The notes: generated by a model from the letters alone, not told the origin. DNA of 8,772 nt from an uncultured Actinoplanes sp. (GCA_934667465.1 CAKUMG010000186.1:1-8772), one strand, 5' to 3'; positions 1-6,989 are shown, numbered from the stretch's first letter. Made by a program: numbers and translations.

Positions 1-783
1 CGGCTGGAGCTCGGCCCGCCGCTCGCGGCCGCGCTCGCGCAGCACGGCATCGCGACGCTGCGGTACGACCGGCGCGGTGTCGGCGCCACCCCCGGAGACT
101 GGCGAGCGGCCGGATTCCACGACACGCGCCGCGACGCCGCCGCCGCGCTACGCGCCCTCGCGGCCCGGCCGGACATCCGCGCCGACGCCGTCGCGGTCGT
201 CGGGCACAGCGAGGGCGCCGTCCACGCCATGGCGCTCGGCGCACAGTCCCCGGTCGCACATCCGGCGGTCGCGGCGGTGGTGCTGCTGGCCGGGTTCGCC
301 CGCACCGGCGAGGAAGCGCTCCGCCGCCAGGCGGACATGATCGCCGGCACGCTGCCCACGCCCGTACGAAAGCCGGTGTCGGCCTTGTTCTCGCGGTATC
401 TCGCGCGGGTCAAAGCGACCGGCACCGACGTCGCCCTCATCGCCGGCCTGCGGGTCAACGCCCGCTGGATGCGCGAGCTGCTCACCCACGATCCCCGGCC
501 GGACCTGGCGGACATCCGGGTCCCCGTCCTGGCCGTCACCGGCGGCAAGGACCTCCAGGTCGACCCCGCGGACCTGGGCGACATCCACCGCCTCGTGCCG
601 GGCCGGGCGGAGATCCACCGCATCGGCGACCTGACCCACCTGCTGCGCCGCGACCCCGGCCCCGCCTCGCTGCGCGGCTACCCCCGGCAGCTACGCCGGC
701 CGGTCGACCCCGAACTGCTCACCCTGATCACCTCCTGGCTCACCGCCCGGCTCCACACCCCCGTGAAAGGAACGACCTCGTGA
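1..783 (+). CDS. Alpha/beta hydrolase, 5' end missing (partial)
   Basis: This is a serine hydrolase of the alpha/beta-hydrolase fold, probably a cytosolic esterase or peptidase-like enzyme; the substrate is unknown. The reading frame is open from base 1, so the start lies upstream of the window, and 260 codons are visible. Counting from base 1, a YDRRGVG strand/turn lies near residues 22-28. The nucleophile elbow GHSEG is at 68-72 with Ser70. A likely acid is Asp184 in VTGGKD, and a likely catalytic His is His213 in DLTHLL, so the triad is complete. The missing part should be the first strands and the oxyanion loop. The stop overlaps the GTG start of the next gene (GTGA, 780-783), so the two are probably translationally coupled. 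The family call is firm; the specific function cannot be read from sequence. Confidence 0.9.
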   Translation, partial: RLELGPPLAAALAQHGIATLRYDRRGVGATPGDWRAAGFHDTRRDAAAALRALAARPDIRADAVAVVGHSEGAVHAMALGAQSPVAHPAVAAVVLLAGFARTGEEALRRQADMIAGTLPTPVRKPVSALFSRYLARVKATGTDVALIAGLRVNARWMRELLTHDPRPDLADIRVPVLAVTGGKDLQVDPADLGDIHRLVPGRAEIHRIGDLTHLLRRDPGPASLRGYPRQLRRPVDPELLTLITSWLTARLHTPVKGTTS

Positions 784-1643
784 CCACCCCTCCCCCGGTA
801 CGCCGGAGCAGCGGCCTCGCGCTCTTCTGGACCGTCACGTTCACCACCACCCTGGCGCTCTGGCTCACCGCGATCGCCATCGGCGGCGAGCCGACGAGCT
901 TCCCCACCGCCATCCCGTACCTGCTCGGCGGCTTCGGCCCGGTGTACGGCGCCATCGCCGTCCGGATCCTGCGGGCCCGCCGCCGGGAACCCGTCCCCGC
1001 CCACACCGTGCGGCTGCGGCAGGGCGTACGGCTGCTGTGGGCACTGCCCCTCCTCGCCCTGGCGGTGGCGAGCGTGGCGGGCGGCGCCCTGCTCGCGGCC
1101 GCCCTGGGCGGTCCCGCGCTGGACCTGAGCGAGGGCCGCGACCTCGTCGCCACGGCCGGTGGAGCGGTGCCGTTCCTGATCAGCATGCTCGTCGCCGGGC
1201 CGATCGCAGAGGAACCCGGCTGGCGCGGCACGGCCTACCCCCGGCTGCGCGCCACGATGAACCGTGTCCAGACGGGCCTCGTCCTCGGCGCCGCCTGGGC
1301 GATCTGGCACCTCCCGCTGTTCTTCATCACCGGCACCGTGCAGAACGAACTCGGCCTGTTCAGCTGGAGCGGGCTCCTGTTCACCCTCAGCGTCTTCCCG
1401 ATGGCCCTGCTGACCGGGTACGCCTACGAGGTGGCCGGCGTCATCGCGTCGATCGCGGTCCACCTCGGCGTCAACGCCACGATGGCGCTGCTGACCGTCA
1501 AGTCCCCCGCGACCCAGGTAGCCGTCCTCGTGGTCCAAGTCGCCGTTGCGGCCGTGCTCCTGGCCTCCTGGCGCGGCCGGTCCGCAACCGGCCGGCCCAC
1601 TCCTGCGGGCCACCCGGACCGCGCGCTCGACGGCGTGCGCTGA
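780..1643 (+). CDS. CPBP family intramembrane glutamic protease (Abi/CAAX-type)
   Basis: This is a 287-residue membrane protein of the CPBP (CAAX protease and bacteriocin-processing, Abi) family. The family signatures appear in order: EEPGWR with Glu144, Glu145 and Arg149; WHLP with His177; and HLGVN with His228 and Asn232. In characterised relatives these polar residues form the intramembrane catalytic site. Hydrophobic stretches are visible at about 12-34, 45-64, 84-110, 126-143, 165-183, 194-215 and 245-263. The GTG start at 780 overlaps the upstream hydrolase stop and has a GAAAGGA ribosome-binding site at 765-771, which supports it over later starts. Bacterial members have been linked to bacteriocin self-immunity, protein processing or export, but the substrate here is unknown. 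Coupling to a soluble hydrolase may mean they act on the same pathway; that is inference. Confidence 0.93.
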   Translation: MTTPPPVRRSSGLALFWTVTFTTTLALWLTAIAIGGEPTSFPTAIPYLLGGFGPVYGAIAVRILRARRREPVPAHTVRLRQGVRLLWALPLLALAVASVAGGALLAAALGGPALDLSEGRDLVATAGGAVPFLISMLVAGPIAEEPGWRGTAYPRLRATMNRVQTGLVLGAAWAIWHLPLFFITGTVQNELGLFSWSGLLFTLSVFPMALLTGYAYEVAGVIASIAVHLGVNATMALLTVKSPATQVAVLVVQVAVAAVLLASWRGRSATGRPTPAGHPDRALDGVR

Positions 1644-1725
1644 CCGACCGGAACCCCTGGCTCGGGCTGCCGCACGGAGTTCCGCGATCGGCTCAGGCGC
1701 CCGTGGCCTCCGCGATGCCGTCACG

Positions 1726-2544
1726 GTGCTCTACGGTCGGCTCGGCGCGGGAGTGCCGCGGCATGAAGCGGTCCGCCGTACCGAGTACACGACCCAGGCT
1801 GCCGACGGCACCGTGCTGGGGCTGAGCTGGTTCGCTCTCGACGGCGCGGCCCCGGGGCCGGCGGTGGTGCACGCACACGGTGGCGGCATGATCGCCGGCA
1901 GTGTCGACCTGTTCGCCCCGTTCGTCGCGGACCATGTCGCCCGCAGCGGCGTGCCGGTCCTCTCCGTGGCCTACCGGCCGGCGCCCGAGGTGCACGGCGA
2001 CACCCCGGCCGAGGATGTGTTCGCCGGGCTGCTCTGGCTGCACGACCATGCCGCCGAACTCGGCGTGGAGCCGTCACGGATCGGTCTGTTCGGCCACAGC
2101 TCGGGGGCCGGCCTCGCGGCGGGTGCCGCGATCCTGGCTCGCGACCGCGGTGTGCCCGTGGCCCGTCAGATCCTGCTGTACCCGATGCTCGACGACCGGA
2201 CGGTGGAGCCGGACCCGCTGCTGACACCGGTGGCGTCGTGGACGTACGCGAACAACGGGCTCGGCTGGTCCACGCTGCTCGCGGGCCGTCCGGCCGGGCC
2301 GGTCGCCGCGCCGGCACGGCTGGTGGACGCCGCGGGGCTGCCGCCCGCCTACATCGAGGTGGGCGAACTCGACATCTTCCGGGACGAGAGTGTGGCGTAC
2401 GCGCACAAACTCTGGAACGCCGGCGTCTCCACCGAACTGCACGTGCATCCCGGTCTGGTGCACGGCTTCGATCATGTCCTGCCGCAGGCCGAGTTCAGCC
2501 TGCGGGCGCTGGCCGACCGGCTGCGCGTTCTCCGGCAGCTCTGA
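1726..2544 (+). CDS. Alpha/beta hydrolase, HSL-type (family IV) esterase; start uncertain
   Basis: This resembles acetyl-esterase/lipase proteins of the hormone-sensitive-lipase group, which hydrolyse short-chain esters. Numbering from the GTG at 1726 (272 residues), the oxyanion motif HGGGM is at 51-55 and the nucleophile motif GHSSG has Ser125. The acid is Asp216 in ELDIFRDE, which matches the family's D-x-L-x-DE, and the histidine is His246 in VHGF. The catalytic core is therefore intact. Family members are usually near 300-320 residues with a helical N-terminal cap of 50-70 residues; here the cap is short. The frame is open upstream to a TTG at 1546, but that start would overlap the CPBP gene by 98 bases. 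Other candidates are CTG 1657 and GTG 1753. None has a convincing ribosome-binding site. Third-position GC falls between about 1642 and 1696, so coding probably begins near 1700-1726. Confidence 0.85.
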   Translation: MLYGRLGAGVPRHEAVRRTEYTTQAADGTVLGLSWFALDGAAPGPAVVHAHGGGMIAGSVDLFAPFVADHVARSGVPVLSVAYRPAPEVHGDTPAEDVFAGLLWLHDHAAELGVEPSRIGLFGHSSGAGLAAGAAILARDRGVPVARQILLYPMLDDRTVEPDPLLTPVASWTYANNGLGWSTLLAGRPAGPVAAPARLVDAAGLPPAYIEVGELDIFRDESVAYAHKLWNAGVSTELHVHPGLVHGFDHVLPQAEFSLRALADRLRVLRQL

Positions 2545-2556
2545 GGGGGCGGCTGG

Positions 2557-3342
2557 TCAACGGCGGGGGCCACGGCGGACCATGGCCCGGAGCGTGTCGA
2601 TCCAGTCGCCGTCCGGGCTGAGACCGGAGACCAGCCAGGTGGCGCCCGCCGCCGCGTACTCGTCGGCGGGGATGCCGTCCCCGTGCAGCGCGACCACGTC
2701 CCACCCCGGCGGCCGGTCGACGCCGTCGAGGTAGGCGGCCAGTTCGGCGGGGGTCAGCGTCTCGGTGCCGGCGAGGGGCACGAAGCCGTCCCAGCGGGCG
2801 GCGCGTTCGAGCGGGCGGCGGTGCGGGCTCTCCCCCGCGACCCAGATCGGCGGGCGGGGCTGCTGGACCGGGCGCGGGAGCAGCTCCGTACGCACGGTGA
2901 AGTGATTGCCGTCGTGGTCGACCGGCCCGCGCAGGAGGCCGTCCAGGACCGTCAGGCCCTCGTCGAGCACGGCCGCGCGGTGGCGCGCCTCGCCCGGCTC
3001 GCCGAGGGCCTCGAACTCGGCGCCGGCCGGGGCGCCCAGGCCCACACCGAGGACGGCGCGCCCGCCGCTGAGGTGGTCGAGGGTCGTGAGCTCCTTCGCG
3101 ACCTTCCAGGGGCGCCGCCGGGCCAGCGGGGTGACCATGGTGCCCAGGACCACGCGTTCGGTCCGGGTGGCGGCGGCGCCGAGCAGCACCCACGGGTCGT
3201 GGACGTCGAGCCGGCGTTCGGGCTGCCAGGTCAGGTGGTCCCAGAAGAAGACCCCGTCCCAGCCCGCCTGTTCCGCGTCGACGGCGAGCGCGACCAGCGT
3301 CGCCGGGGGCGCGAACGGGGGCAGGTTGATCGCGAACCTCAT
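2557..3342 (-). CDS. LLM-class (luciferase-like) flavin/F420-dependent oxidoreductase
   Basis: This is a 261-residue protein of the luciferase-like monooxygenase superfamily, a TIM-barrel fold that binds FMN or, in actinobacteria, often coenzyme F420. Visible signatures are an N-terminal first strand (MRFAINLPPF), the GVFFWDHL strand at 30-37 and the T-x-R-V-x-LGTMVTPL segment at 61-73. These are followed by a typical KVAKELTTLDHLSGGRAVLGVGLG-like cofactor region at about 80-103 and PVQxPRPPIWVAG at 158-170. The length is slightly short for the family (usually 280-340) because the C-terminal part is compact. The ATG overlaps the stop of the upstream carboxylesterase (ATGA, 3339-3342), so translation is probably coupled. 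The gene converges on the HSL-type esterase with only 12 bases between stops. Whether the cofactor is FMN or F420, and what the substrate is, cannot be told from sequence. Confidence 0.93.
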   Translation of the reverse strand: MRFAINLPPFAPPATLVALAVDAEQAGWDGVFFWDHLTWQPERRLDVHDPWVLLGAAATRTERVVLGTMVTPLARRRPWKVAKELTTLDHLSGGRAVLGVGLGAPAGAEFEALGEPGEARHRAAVLDEGLTVLDGLLRGPVDHDGNHFTVRTELLPRPVQQPRPPIWVAGESPHRRPLERAARWDGFVPLAGTETLTPAELAAYLDGVDRPPGWDVVALHGDGIPADEYAAAGATWLVSGLSPDGDWIDTLRAMVRRGPRR

Positions 3343-4841
3343 CGGCCCAGGGTATCGGTGTCCTCAGTGGACCGCCAGAAGTCGCAGCGGTGGACGGCGT
3401 CCGGGTCGACGGGGCGGATGTCGTCCGGGGCCAGTTGCAGGGTCGCCCCGCGCGCCCACGACGGCGCGCCCTCGTGGTTCGGGTCGCCGGTGCGGGCGAA
3501 CGTCGTCCAGTAGTCGATCATCGTGTCGGCGAGGCGGCGCTGGGCGTCCGTGTAGCGGTCCGACGTGATCGGTTGCCGGCCAGCGACCTCGAACAGGTTC
3601 GGCAGTTCGGAGGCGTGGGAGGCGCCGGCCGGGAAGCCCTCGGGCAGGTCGATGAAGGGCTGGGCGTTCTCGTCCGCGAAGTCGTACGCGAACGCGGGAC
3701 CACCCGCGCCGGAGGAAGCGCACGCCGCGCTGTCGGTGAAGACCTGCGCCCAGGCGAGCGCCGCGTTGCCGCCGAACGTGGCCGGGTCGTACTCGCGGAC
3801 GATCGCCGGGGCGCCGTCGCCGAACGTCTCGGTCATCAGGCGCGGGAAGTCCTCCGTCCTCCACTCGAAGCCCGCCAGCGCCATGATGCCCGCGGTCAGC
3901 CGGTGCTCGTGCCGGTTCGCGCCGACGATCATCGGGACGGGGGCGATCTCCGCCTCGATCGGGTCCGTCGGCAGGATCGCGGTGCCGTAGGCACCCGCGC
4001 CGAACTTCGGGTAGTGCTCGTCGAGCCGCGCCGGCGGCACCTCGCGCAGGCACGCCACGGAGTCGCAGCCGAGCGCGGTCATCGTCTCCGCGCCGGTCTT
4101 CTCGACGGTGGCGCGGGGCTGGAAGAACCGGAACGCCGCGCTGCCGGTGGGGGTCAGGTTGGCCGGGACACCGCCGTCGCACCAGCCGCTCTGCAGGATC
4201 GCGCGGTGGACCAGGCCGCGCGCGCCCGGCGAGGTGAGGTGCGCGCAGGTGGCGATGGCGCCGCCGGACTCGCCGGCCAGCGTGACGTTGCCCGGGTCGC
4301 CGCCGAAGCCGCGGATGTTGTCGCGTACCCAACGCAGGGCGGCCTGCTGGTCCTGGAACCCGAACGTGCCGGAGCCGTCGAGGCCGGGCGCGCCGAAGAA
4401 CCCGTACAGGCCGAGCCTGAAGTCGACAGTCACCACGACGACGTCGCCGCGGGACGCCATCCGCGCCGGGTCGTAGTCGAAGCCAGCGCCCTCGGAGAAG
4501 CCGCCGCCGTGCAGCCACACCAGCACCGGGCGGTCCTCGGCGCCGTCGCGGGCGGTCACGTGCAGATACAGGCAATCCTCGGAGACATCTTTGCGGTTCG
4601 TCCCCTGCGCGCAGGCGGGGGTTCGGGTCGATTTCCGTACGCCGTCCCAGCGCGCCACCGGCTGCGGCGCCCGCCAGCGCAGGTCCCCGACGGGCGGGGC
4701 CGCGAACGGGATCCCGGCGAAGTGGGTGACCGAGCCGTCCCGGACGCCCTGGACGACGCCGGCCGTGGTCTCCGCCCGGGGTGGCGCCTCGGGCGTGGCA
4801 CAGCCGGCGGCGAGCAGGGCGGCTGTCAGCAATGTCCTCAT
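3339..4841 (-). CDS. Type-B carboxylesterase, predicted lipoprotein
   Basis: This is a 500-residue carboxylesterase/para-nitrobenzyl-esterase-type enzyme that hydrolyses carboxylic esters. The start at 4841 gives a short signal peptide ending in a lipobox-like LLAAGC with Cys14, so the mature enzyme is probably a lipoprotein on the outer face of the membrane. The family marks are in order: a cysteine pair Cys77 and Cys90 within SEDCLYL, oxyanion HGGGF at 111-115, GESGG with nucleophile Ser192, probable acid Glu312 in GANRHEH, and His409 in GASHASELPNLF. All catalytic residues are present. The frame is open upstream, with another ATG at 4913 that would add an arginine-rich stretch before the hydrophobic segment. 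I prefer 4841 because the signal peptide then starts cleanly, although its GGAG lies only about 2 bases from the ATG. It is coupled to the LLM oxidoreductase downstream. Confidence 0.92.
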   Translation of the reverse strand: MRTLLTAALLAAGCATPEAPPRAETTAGVVQGVRDGSVTHFAGIPFAAPPVGDLRWRAPQPVARWDGVRKSTRTPACAQGTNRKDVSEDCLYLHVTARDGAEDRPVLVWLHGGGFSEGAGFDYDPARMASRGDVVVVTVDFRLGLYGFFGAPGLDGSGTFGFQDQQAALRWVRDNIRGFGGDPGNVTLAGESGGAIATCAHLTSPGARGLVHRAILQSGWCDGGVPANLTPTGSAAFRFFQPRATVEKTGAETMTALGCDSVACLREVPPARLDEHYPKFGAGAYGTAILPTDPIEAEIAPVPMIVGANRHEHRLTAGIMALAGFEWRTEDFPRLMTETFGDGAPAIVREYDPATFGGNAALAWAQVFTDSAACASSGAGGPAFAYDFADENAQPFIDLPEGFPAGASHASELPNLFEVAGRQPITSDRYTDAQRRLADTMIDYWTTFARTGDPNHEGAPSWARGATLQLAPDDIRPVDPDAVHRCDFWRSTEDTDTLGR

Positions 4842-4881
4842 GGCTCCACGGTCGCCGCCGCCGGGGCCTGTGCCCGCGGTG

Positions 4882-4907
4882 GATCGGCGACGGCGGAATA
4901 GCCGATC
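4882..4907. promoter_or_regulatory. Operator-like 7-bp inverted repeat in the divergent region
   Basis: GATCGGC (4882-4888) and its exact complement GCCGATC (4901-4907) are separated by 12 bases. The right arm also overlaps the palindrome CCGATCGG (4902-4909). Inverted heptamers in a divergent promoter beside a NarL/LuxR-type regulator gene could be an operator for that regulator. In GC-rich DNA a 7-bp inverted repeat can occur by chance, so this is a candidate only. Confidence 0.3.
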
Positions 4908-4944
4908 GGTCATTGACGCCCCCGCAATCCCGACCCGCGATGAT

Positions 4945-4949
4945 GGAGG
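4945..4949 (+). promoter_or_regulatory. GGAGG Shine-Dalgarno unusually close to kinase ATG
   Basis: A perfect GGAGG lies just before the histidine-kinase ATG, with only one base (C) between. The normal gap is about 5-9 bases. No in-frame start 5-9 bases downstream replaces ATG 4951, so either initiation is weak or leaderless-like, or the motif is coincidental. Confidence 0.45.
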
Positions 4950-4950
4950 C

Positions 4951-5988
4951 ATGGATCGCACCTGGCCGCCGCCGGTCGCCGGCCGGCCCGCCGCCGCGGT
5001 GGCGGCGCTGATTCTGCTGGTCACGGCGGCCTTTGGCACCCCCGTCACGCTGGCGCCGGCCGCGTGGCTGGCGGTCGCGGCGTGGCGCTGGCCCGCGTTC
5101 CCGCACCGCGGCTACTACGCCGGGCTGCTCGCGCTGACGACGACCGCGGTGGCGCTGAACCCGTACGCGATGTTCGCCTCGTGGATCGTCACGCTGCACG
5201 CGGTCGTGCTGTTCGAGGCGCGGGCCGCGTTCGCCTGGTCGGTGGCGGGCGCGGTGCTGGTGACCACCGCGCAGCACGGCGGCGTCCCGCCGGTCGCCGC
5301 GCTCAGCCTGCTGCCCCCGCTGATCGCCGCGGGCTGGTTCCTCGCCCGGGAGACCGCCGAACGCCGCCGCCTGCAGGACGCCCTGGTCGAGCAGGCGCGG
5401 CTCGCCGGGATCCACGGGGAGCGCAACCGGATGGCTCGCGAGATCCACGACACCATCGCCCAGGACCTGAGCGCGGCCGTCGCCCTGCTCGAGGGCGCGG
5501 ACGCCCGGGACGAGCGCGTGGCCCAGGCGCGCGCCCTGGCCCGCAGTGGGCTCGCCGAGGCGCGGCGCTCGGTGCTGGCGCTGGGCGCGGAGTCCCTGGA
5601 GGGCAGCAGCCTGGCCGGGGCGCTGCGGCGGCTGGTCAGGGCGTGGTCACAGCGGACCGGGGTGGACGGCTCGTTCGCGTCGGACCCGGAGGCCCGGCCG
5701 CTCGGCGACGAGGCGGAGCAGGCGCTGTTCCGGGTCGGGCAGTCGGCGCTGGCGAACGTGGCGGCGCACGCCCGCGCGGGCCGGGCCCGGGTGACGCTGT
5801 CCTACCTGGACGACGAGGTGGTGCTCGACGTGCGGGACGACGGCGCGGGCTTCGACCCGGCCGCCACCACGGACGGGTACGGGCTGACGGCCATGCGGCA
5901 GCGGCTGGCCGCCGTCGGCGGGACCCTCGACGTGGAGTCCGCGCCCGGCGACGGGACCAGCCTGCGGGCGGCGGTGCCGCTGCGATGA
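4951..5988 (+). CDS. Sensor histidine kinase, NarL-type (HisKA_3/HATPase_c)
   Basis: This is a 345-residue membrane sensor kinase that autophosphorylates and passes phosphate to the response regulator encoded next. The N-terminal third is hydrophobic, with about five or six membrane segments between residues 14 and 132 and no sizeable extracellular sensor domain, so the stimulus may be sensed in or at the membrane. A charged linker (about 133-158) leads to the dimerisation/phosphoacceptor helix REIHDTIAQDLSA with His166. The ATPase domain has the N box at ALANVAAHA (Asn269), the G1 box DVRDDGAGF at 293-301, and the G2 box GYGLTAM ending at Met315. All catalytic boxes are present. The stop overlaps the regulator's ATG (ATGA, 5985-5988). 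It diverges from the lipoprotein esterase. The signal is unknown. Confidence 0.96.
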   Translation: MDRTWPPPVAGRPAAAVAALILLVTAAFGTPVTLAPAAWLAVAAWRWPAFPHRGYYAGLLALTTTAVALNPYAMFASWIVTLHAVVLFEARAAFAWSVAGAVLVTTAQHGGVPPVAALSLLPPLIAAGWFLARETAERRRLQDALVEQARLAGIHGERNRMAREIHDTIAQDLSAAVALLEGADARDERVAQARALARSGLAEARRSVLALGAESLEGSSLAGALRRLVRAWSQRTGVDGSFASDPEARPLGDEAEQALFRVGQSALANVAAHARAGRARVTLSYLDDEVVLDVRDDGAGFDPAATTDGYGLTAMRQRLAAVGGTLDVESAPGDGTSLRAAVPLR

Positions 5989-6596
5989 GCATCCGCGTCC
6001 TGATCGTCGACGACCATCCGATGTTCCGCGACGGCCTGCGGCACCTGCTGGCGGACCCCGCGTTCGAGGTGGCCGGCGAGGCGGCCGACGGCGAGGAGGC
6101 GCTCGCGGTCCTGCGCCGCCACCCCGCCGACGTTGTGATCATGGATCTGCACATGCCGCGGATGGACGGCATCACCGCCACCGCCCGCATCCGGGCGGCG
6201 TTCCCGGACACCCACGTGCTGGTCCTGTCGACCTACGACACCGACGCCGACGTGGTCCCGGCGATGGCCGCCGGCGCGGTCGGCTACCTGCTCAAGGACG
6301 TGCCGAGGGAGCAACTGCTCGACGCCGTACGCGCGGCGGCGGCGGGCCGGTCGGCGCTGAGCCCCACGGTCGCCGACCGGGTCGTCGGGCACCTGCACAC
6401 GCCGGCGCTCAAACCCCGCGAGATCGAGCTGCTCCGCCTCGTCGCCGCGGGCTCCACCAACAAGGAGGCCGCCGCGGCCCTGTTCGTCAGCGAGGCCACA
6501 GTGAAGGCGTACCTCCTGCGCATCTACGACCGCCTCGGCGCCCGCGACCGGGCCTCCGCGGTCGCCGAGGCCTACCGCCGGGGCCTCCTGCGCTAG
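5985..6596 (+). CDS. LuxR/NarL-family response regulator
   Basis: This is a 203-residue DNA-binding response regulator and partner of the upstream kinase. The receiver domain (about 1-120) has the acidic pair Asp9/Asp10, phosphoacceptor Asp54 in VVIMDLHMPRMDG, the Ser82/Thr83 switch position in VLSTYD, and conserved Lys104 in YLLKD. A short linker leads to a LuxR-type helix-turn-helix at about 142-198, with the recognition helix around VSEATVKAYLLRIYDRLG. This helix has AYL after VK, where relatives often have TH or SH. The start is fixed by the 4-base overlap with the kinase stop and by a well-aligned receiver N-terminus. Likely targets are its own operon or the divergent esterase/oxidoreductase pair; that is inference from position. 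Confidence 0.97.
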   Translation: MSIRVLIVDDHPMFRDGLRHLLADPAFEVAGEAADGEEALAVLRRHPADVVIMDLHMPRMDGITATARIRAAFPDTHVLVLSTYDTDADVVPAMAAGAVGYLLKDVPREQLLDAVRAAAAGRSALSPTVADRVVGHLHTPALKPREIELLRLVAAGSTNKEAAAALFVSEATVKAYLLRIYDRLGARDRASAVAEAYRRGLLR

Positions 6597-6621
6597 ATTT
6601 CCGCGCCCTTCCCTGCCTCGC

Positions 6622-6882
6622 TCAGCCGCCGTTCTTCCACAGGACGTCGAGCGGCAGGACCAGGGTGCCGTCCTCGTACGGGTCGCTGCGGACCGCCGCC
6701 CTCGTCGCCGGGTCGTCGCAGTCGATGACCGGCCTTCCCGCCCGGCCGGACAGCTCGTGGAGAAGCGTGCTCTTGCCCACGGTGCGTGGACCGTTGAGCA
6801 CGATCGCGGGCTCCTCGGTCATGCGACGACCCACAACCGTCATGAGCTGGCGATATGCGATCCCGGTGAGCGGAGCCTCCAT
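6622..6882 (-). pseudogene. Remnant of DUF4143-type P-loop ATPase, middle apparently deleted
   Basis: This 86-codon frame begins like AAA_14/DUF4143 ATP-binding proteins. It has a YRQLMTVVGRRM helix, a Walker A GPRTVGKS at residues 31-38 (Lys37), and the strand VIDCDDPATRAAVRSDP at 52-68 that normally follows. Family members run to about 400 residues, but here the frame jumps straight to YEDGTLVLPLDVLW and stops. That tail resembles the last strand of the family's C-terminal nuclease-like domain. The simplest reading is an in-frame deletion of roughly 300 or more residues, with a junction near base 6678. A Walker B, the rest of the ATPase and the DUF4143 domain are absent, so ATPase activity is unlikely. 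The ATG at 6882 has AAAAAAGGA upstream with a long spacer of about 12 bases. An in-frame ATG at 6975 would add 31 residues read through the adjacent repeats. Family recognition is from memory of motifs. Confidence 0.65.
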
Positions 6883-6901
6883 GCCCGAACGGTATCCTTT
6901 T

Positions 6902-6989
6902 TTCCGCAACTGCAGCAAGAATTTTCCGCGTTTACAGGCCAGAAGTTCCGCTTTTGCAGGGCTGAAGTTCCGCATCTTGCGCCGCAGCG
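6902..6989. repeat. Tandem array, 22-bp period, four copies
   Basis: TTCCGC recurs at exactly 22-base steps: 6902, 6924, 6946 and 6968. Copies 2 and 3 match at 18 of 22 positions and share the body TTCCGCnTTTnCAGG followed by GAAG. Copies 1 and 4 are degenerate (about 12 and 10 of 22 against copy 3) but keep the hexamer and the phase. Read on the minus strand, which is the ATPase direction, copy 3 contains GCAAAAGCGG. The array ends about 20 bases before the ATPase-remnant ATG. The period is not a multiple of three, so any peptide read across it would not repeat. This points to a role or origin at the DNA or RNA level. Confidence 0.75.

Larger units (their letters stand above)
4842..4950. promoter_or_regulatory. 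Divergent promoter region between esterase and two-component genes
   Basis: This 109-base gap separates the starts of the minus-strand carboxylesterase and the plus-strand histidine kinase, so promoters for both units must lie in or near it. I see no strong -35/-10 pair on either strand. A TTGACG at 4913-4918 could serve as a -35 for the kinase, but no good -10 follows at 16-18 bases. If the esterase really starts at 4913, part of this stretch would be coding. Confidence 0.5.

Noticed and set aside
678..1724. Long minus-strand open frame opposite the CPBP gene
   Set aside because: It is antisense to a gene with clear CPBP motifs. The arginine/glycine/glutamate-rich translation with no family features is typical of GC-rich antisense frames.
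2545..2556. Terminator between the convergent esterase and LLM genes
   Set aside because: Only 12 bases separate the stops, and no stem-loop can be drawn in the gap.
4591..4950. Upstream extension of the histidine kinase frame
   Set aside because: It would overlap the N-terminal half of the divergent esterase. The natural start is ATG 4951, followed by the membrane segments.
3364..5448. 694-codon minus-strand open frame across the esterase and kinase
   Set aside because: It overlaps two well-supported genes on opposite strands and its low-complexity arginine-rich translation has no recognisable domain.
6597..6621. Bidirectional terminator between response regulator and ATPase remnant
   Set aside because: The 25-base gap shows no inverted repeat or T run on either strand.
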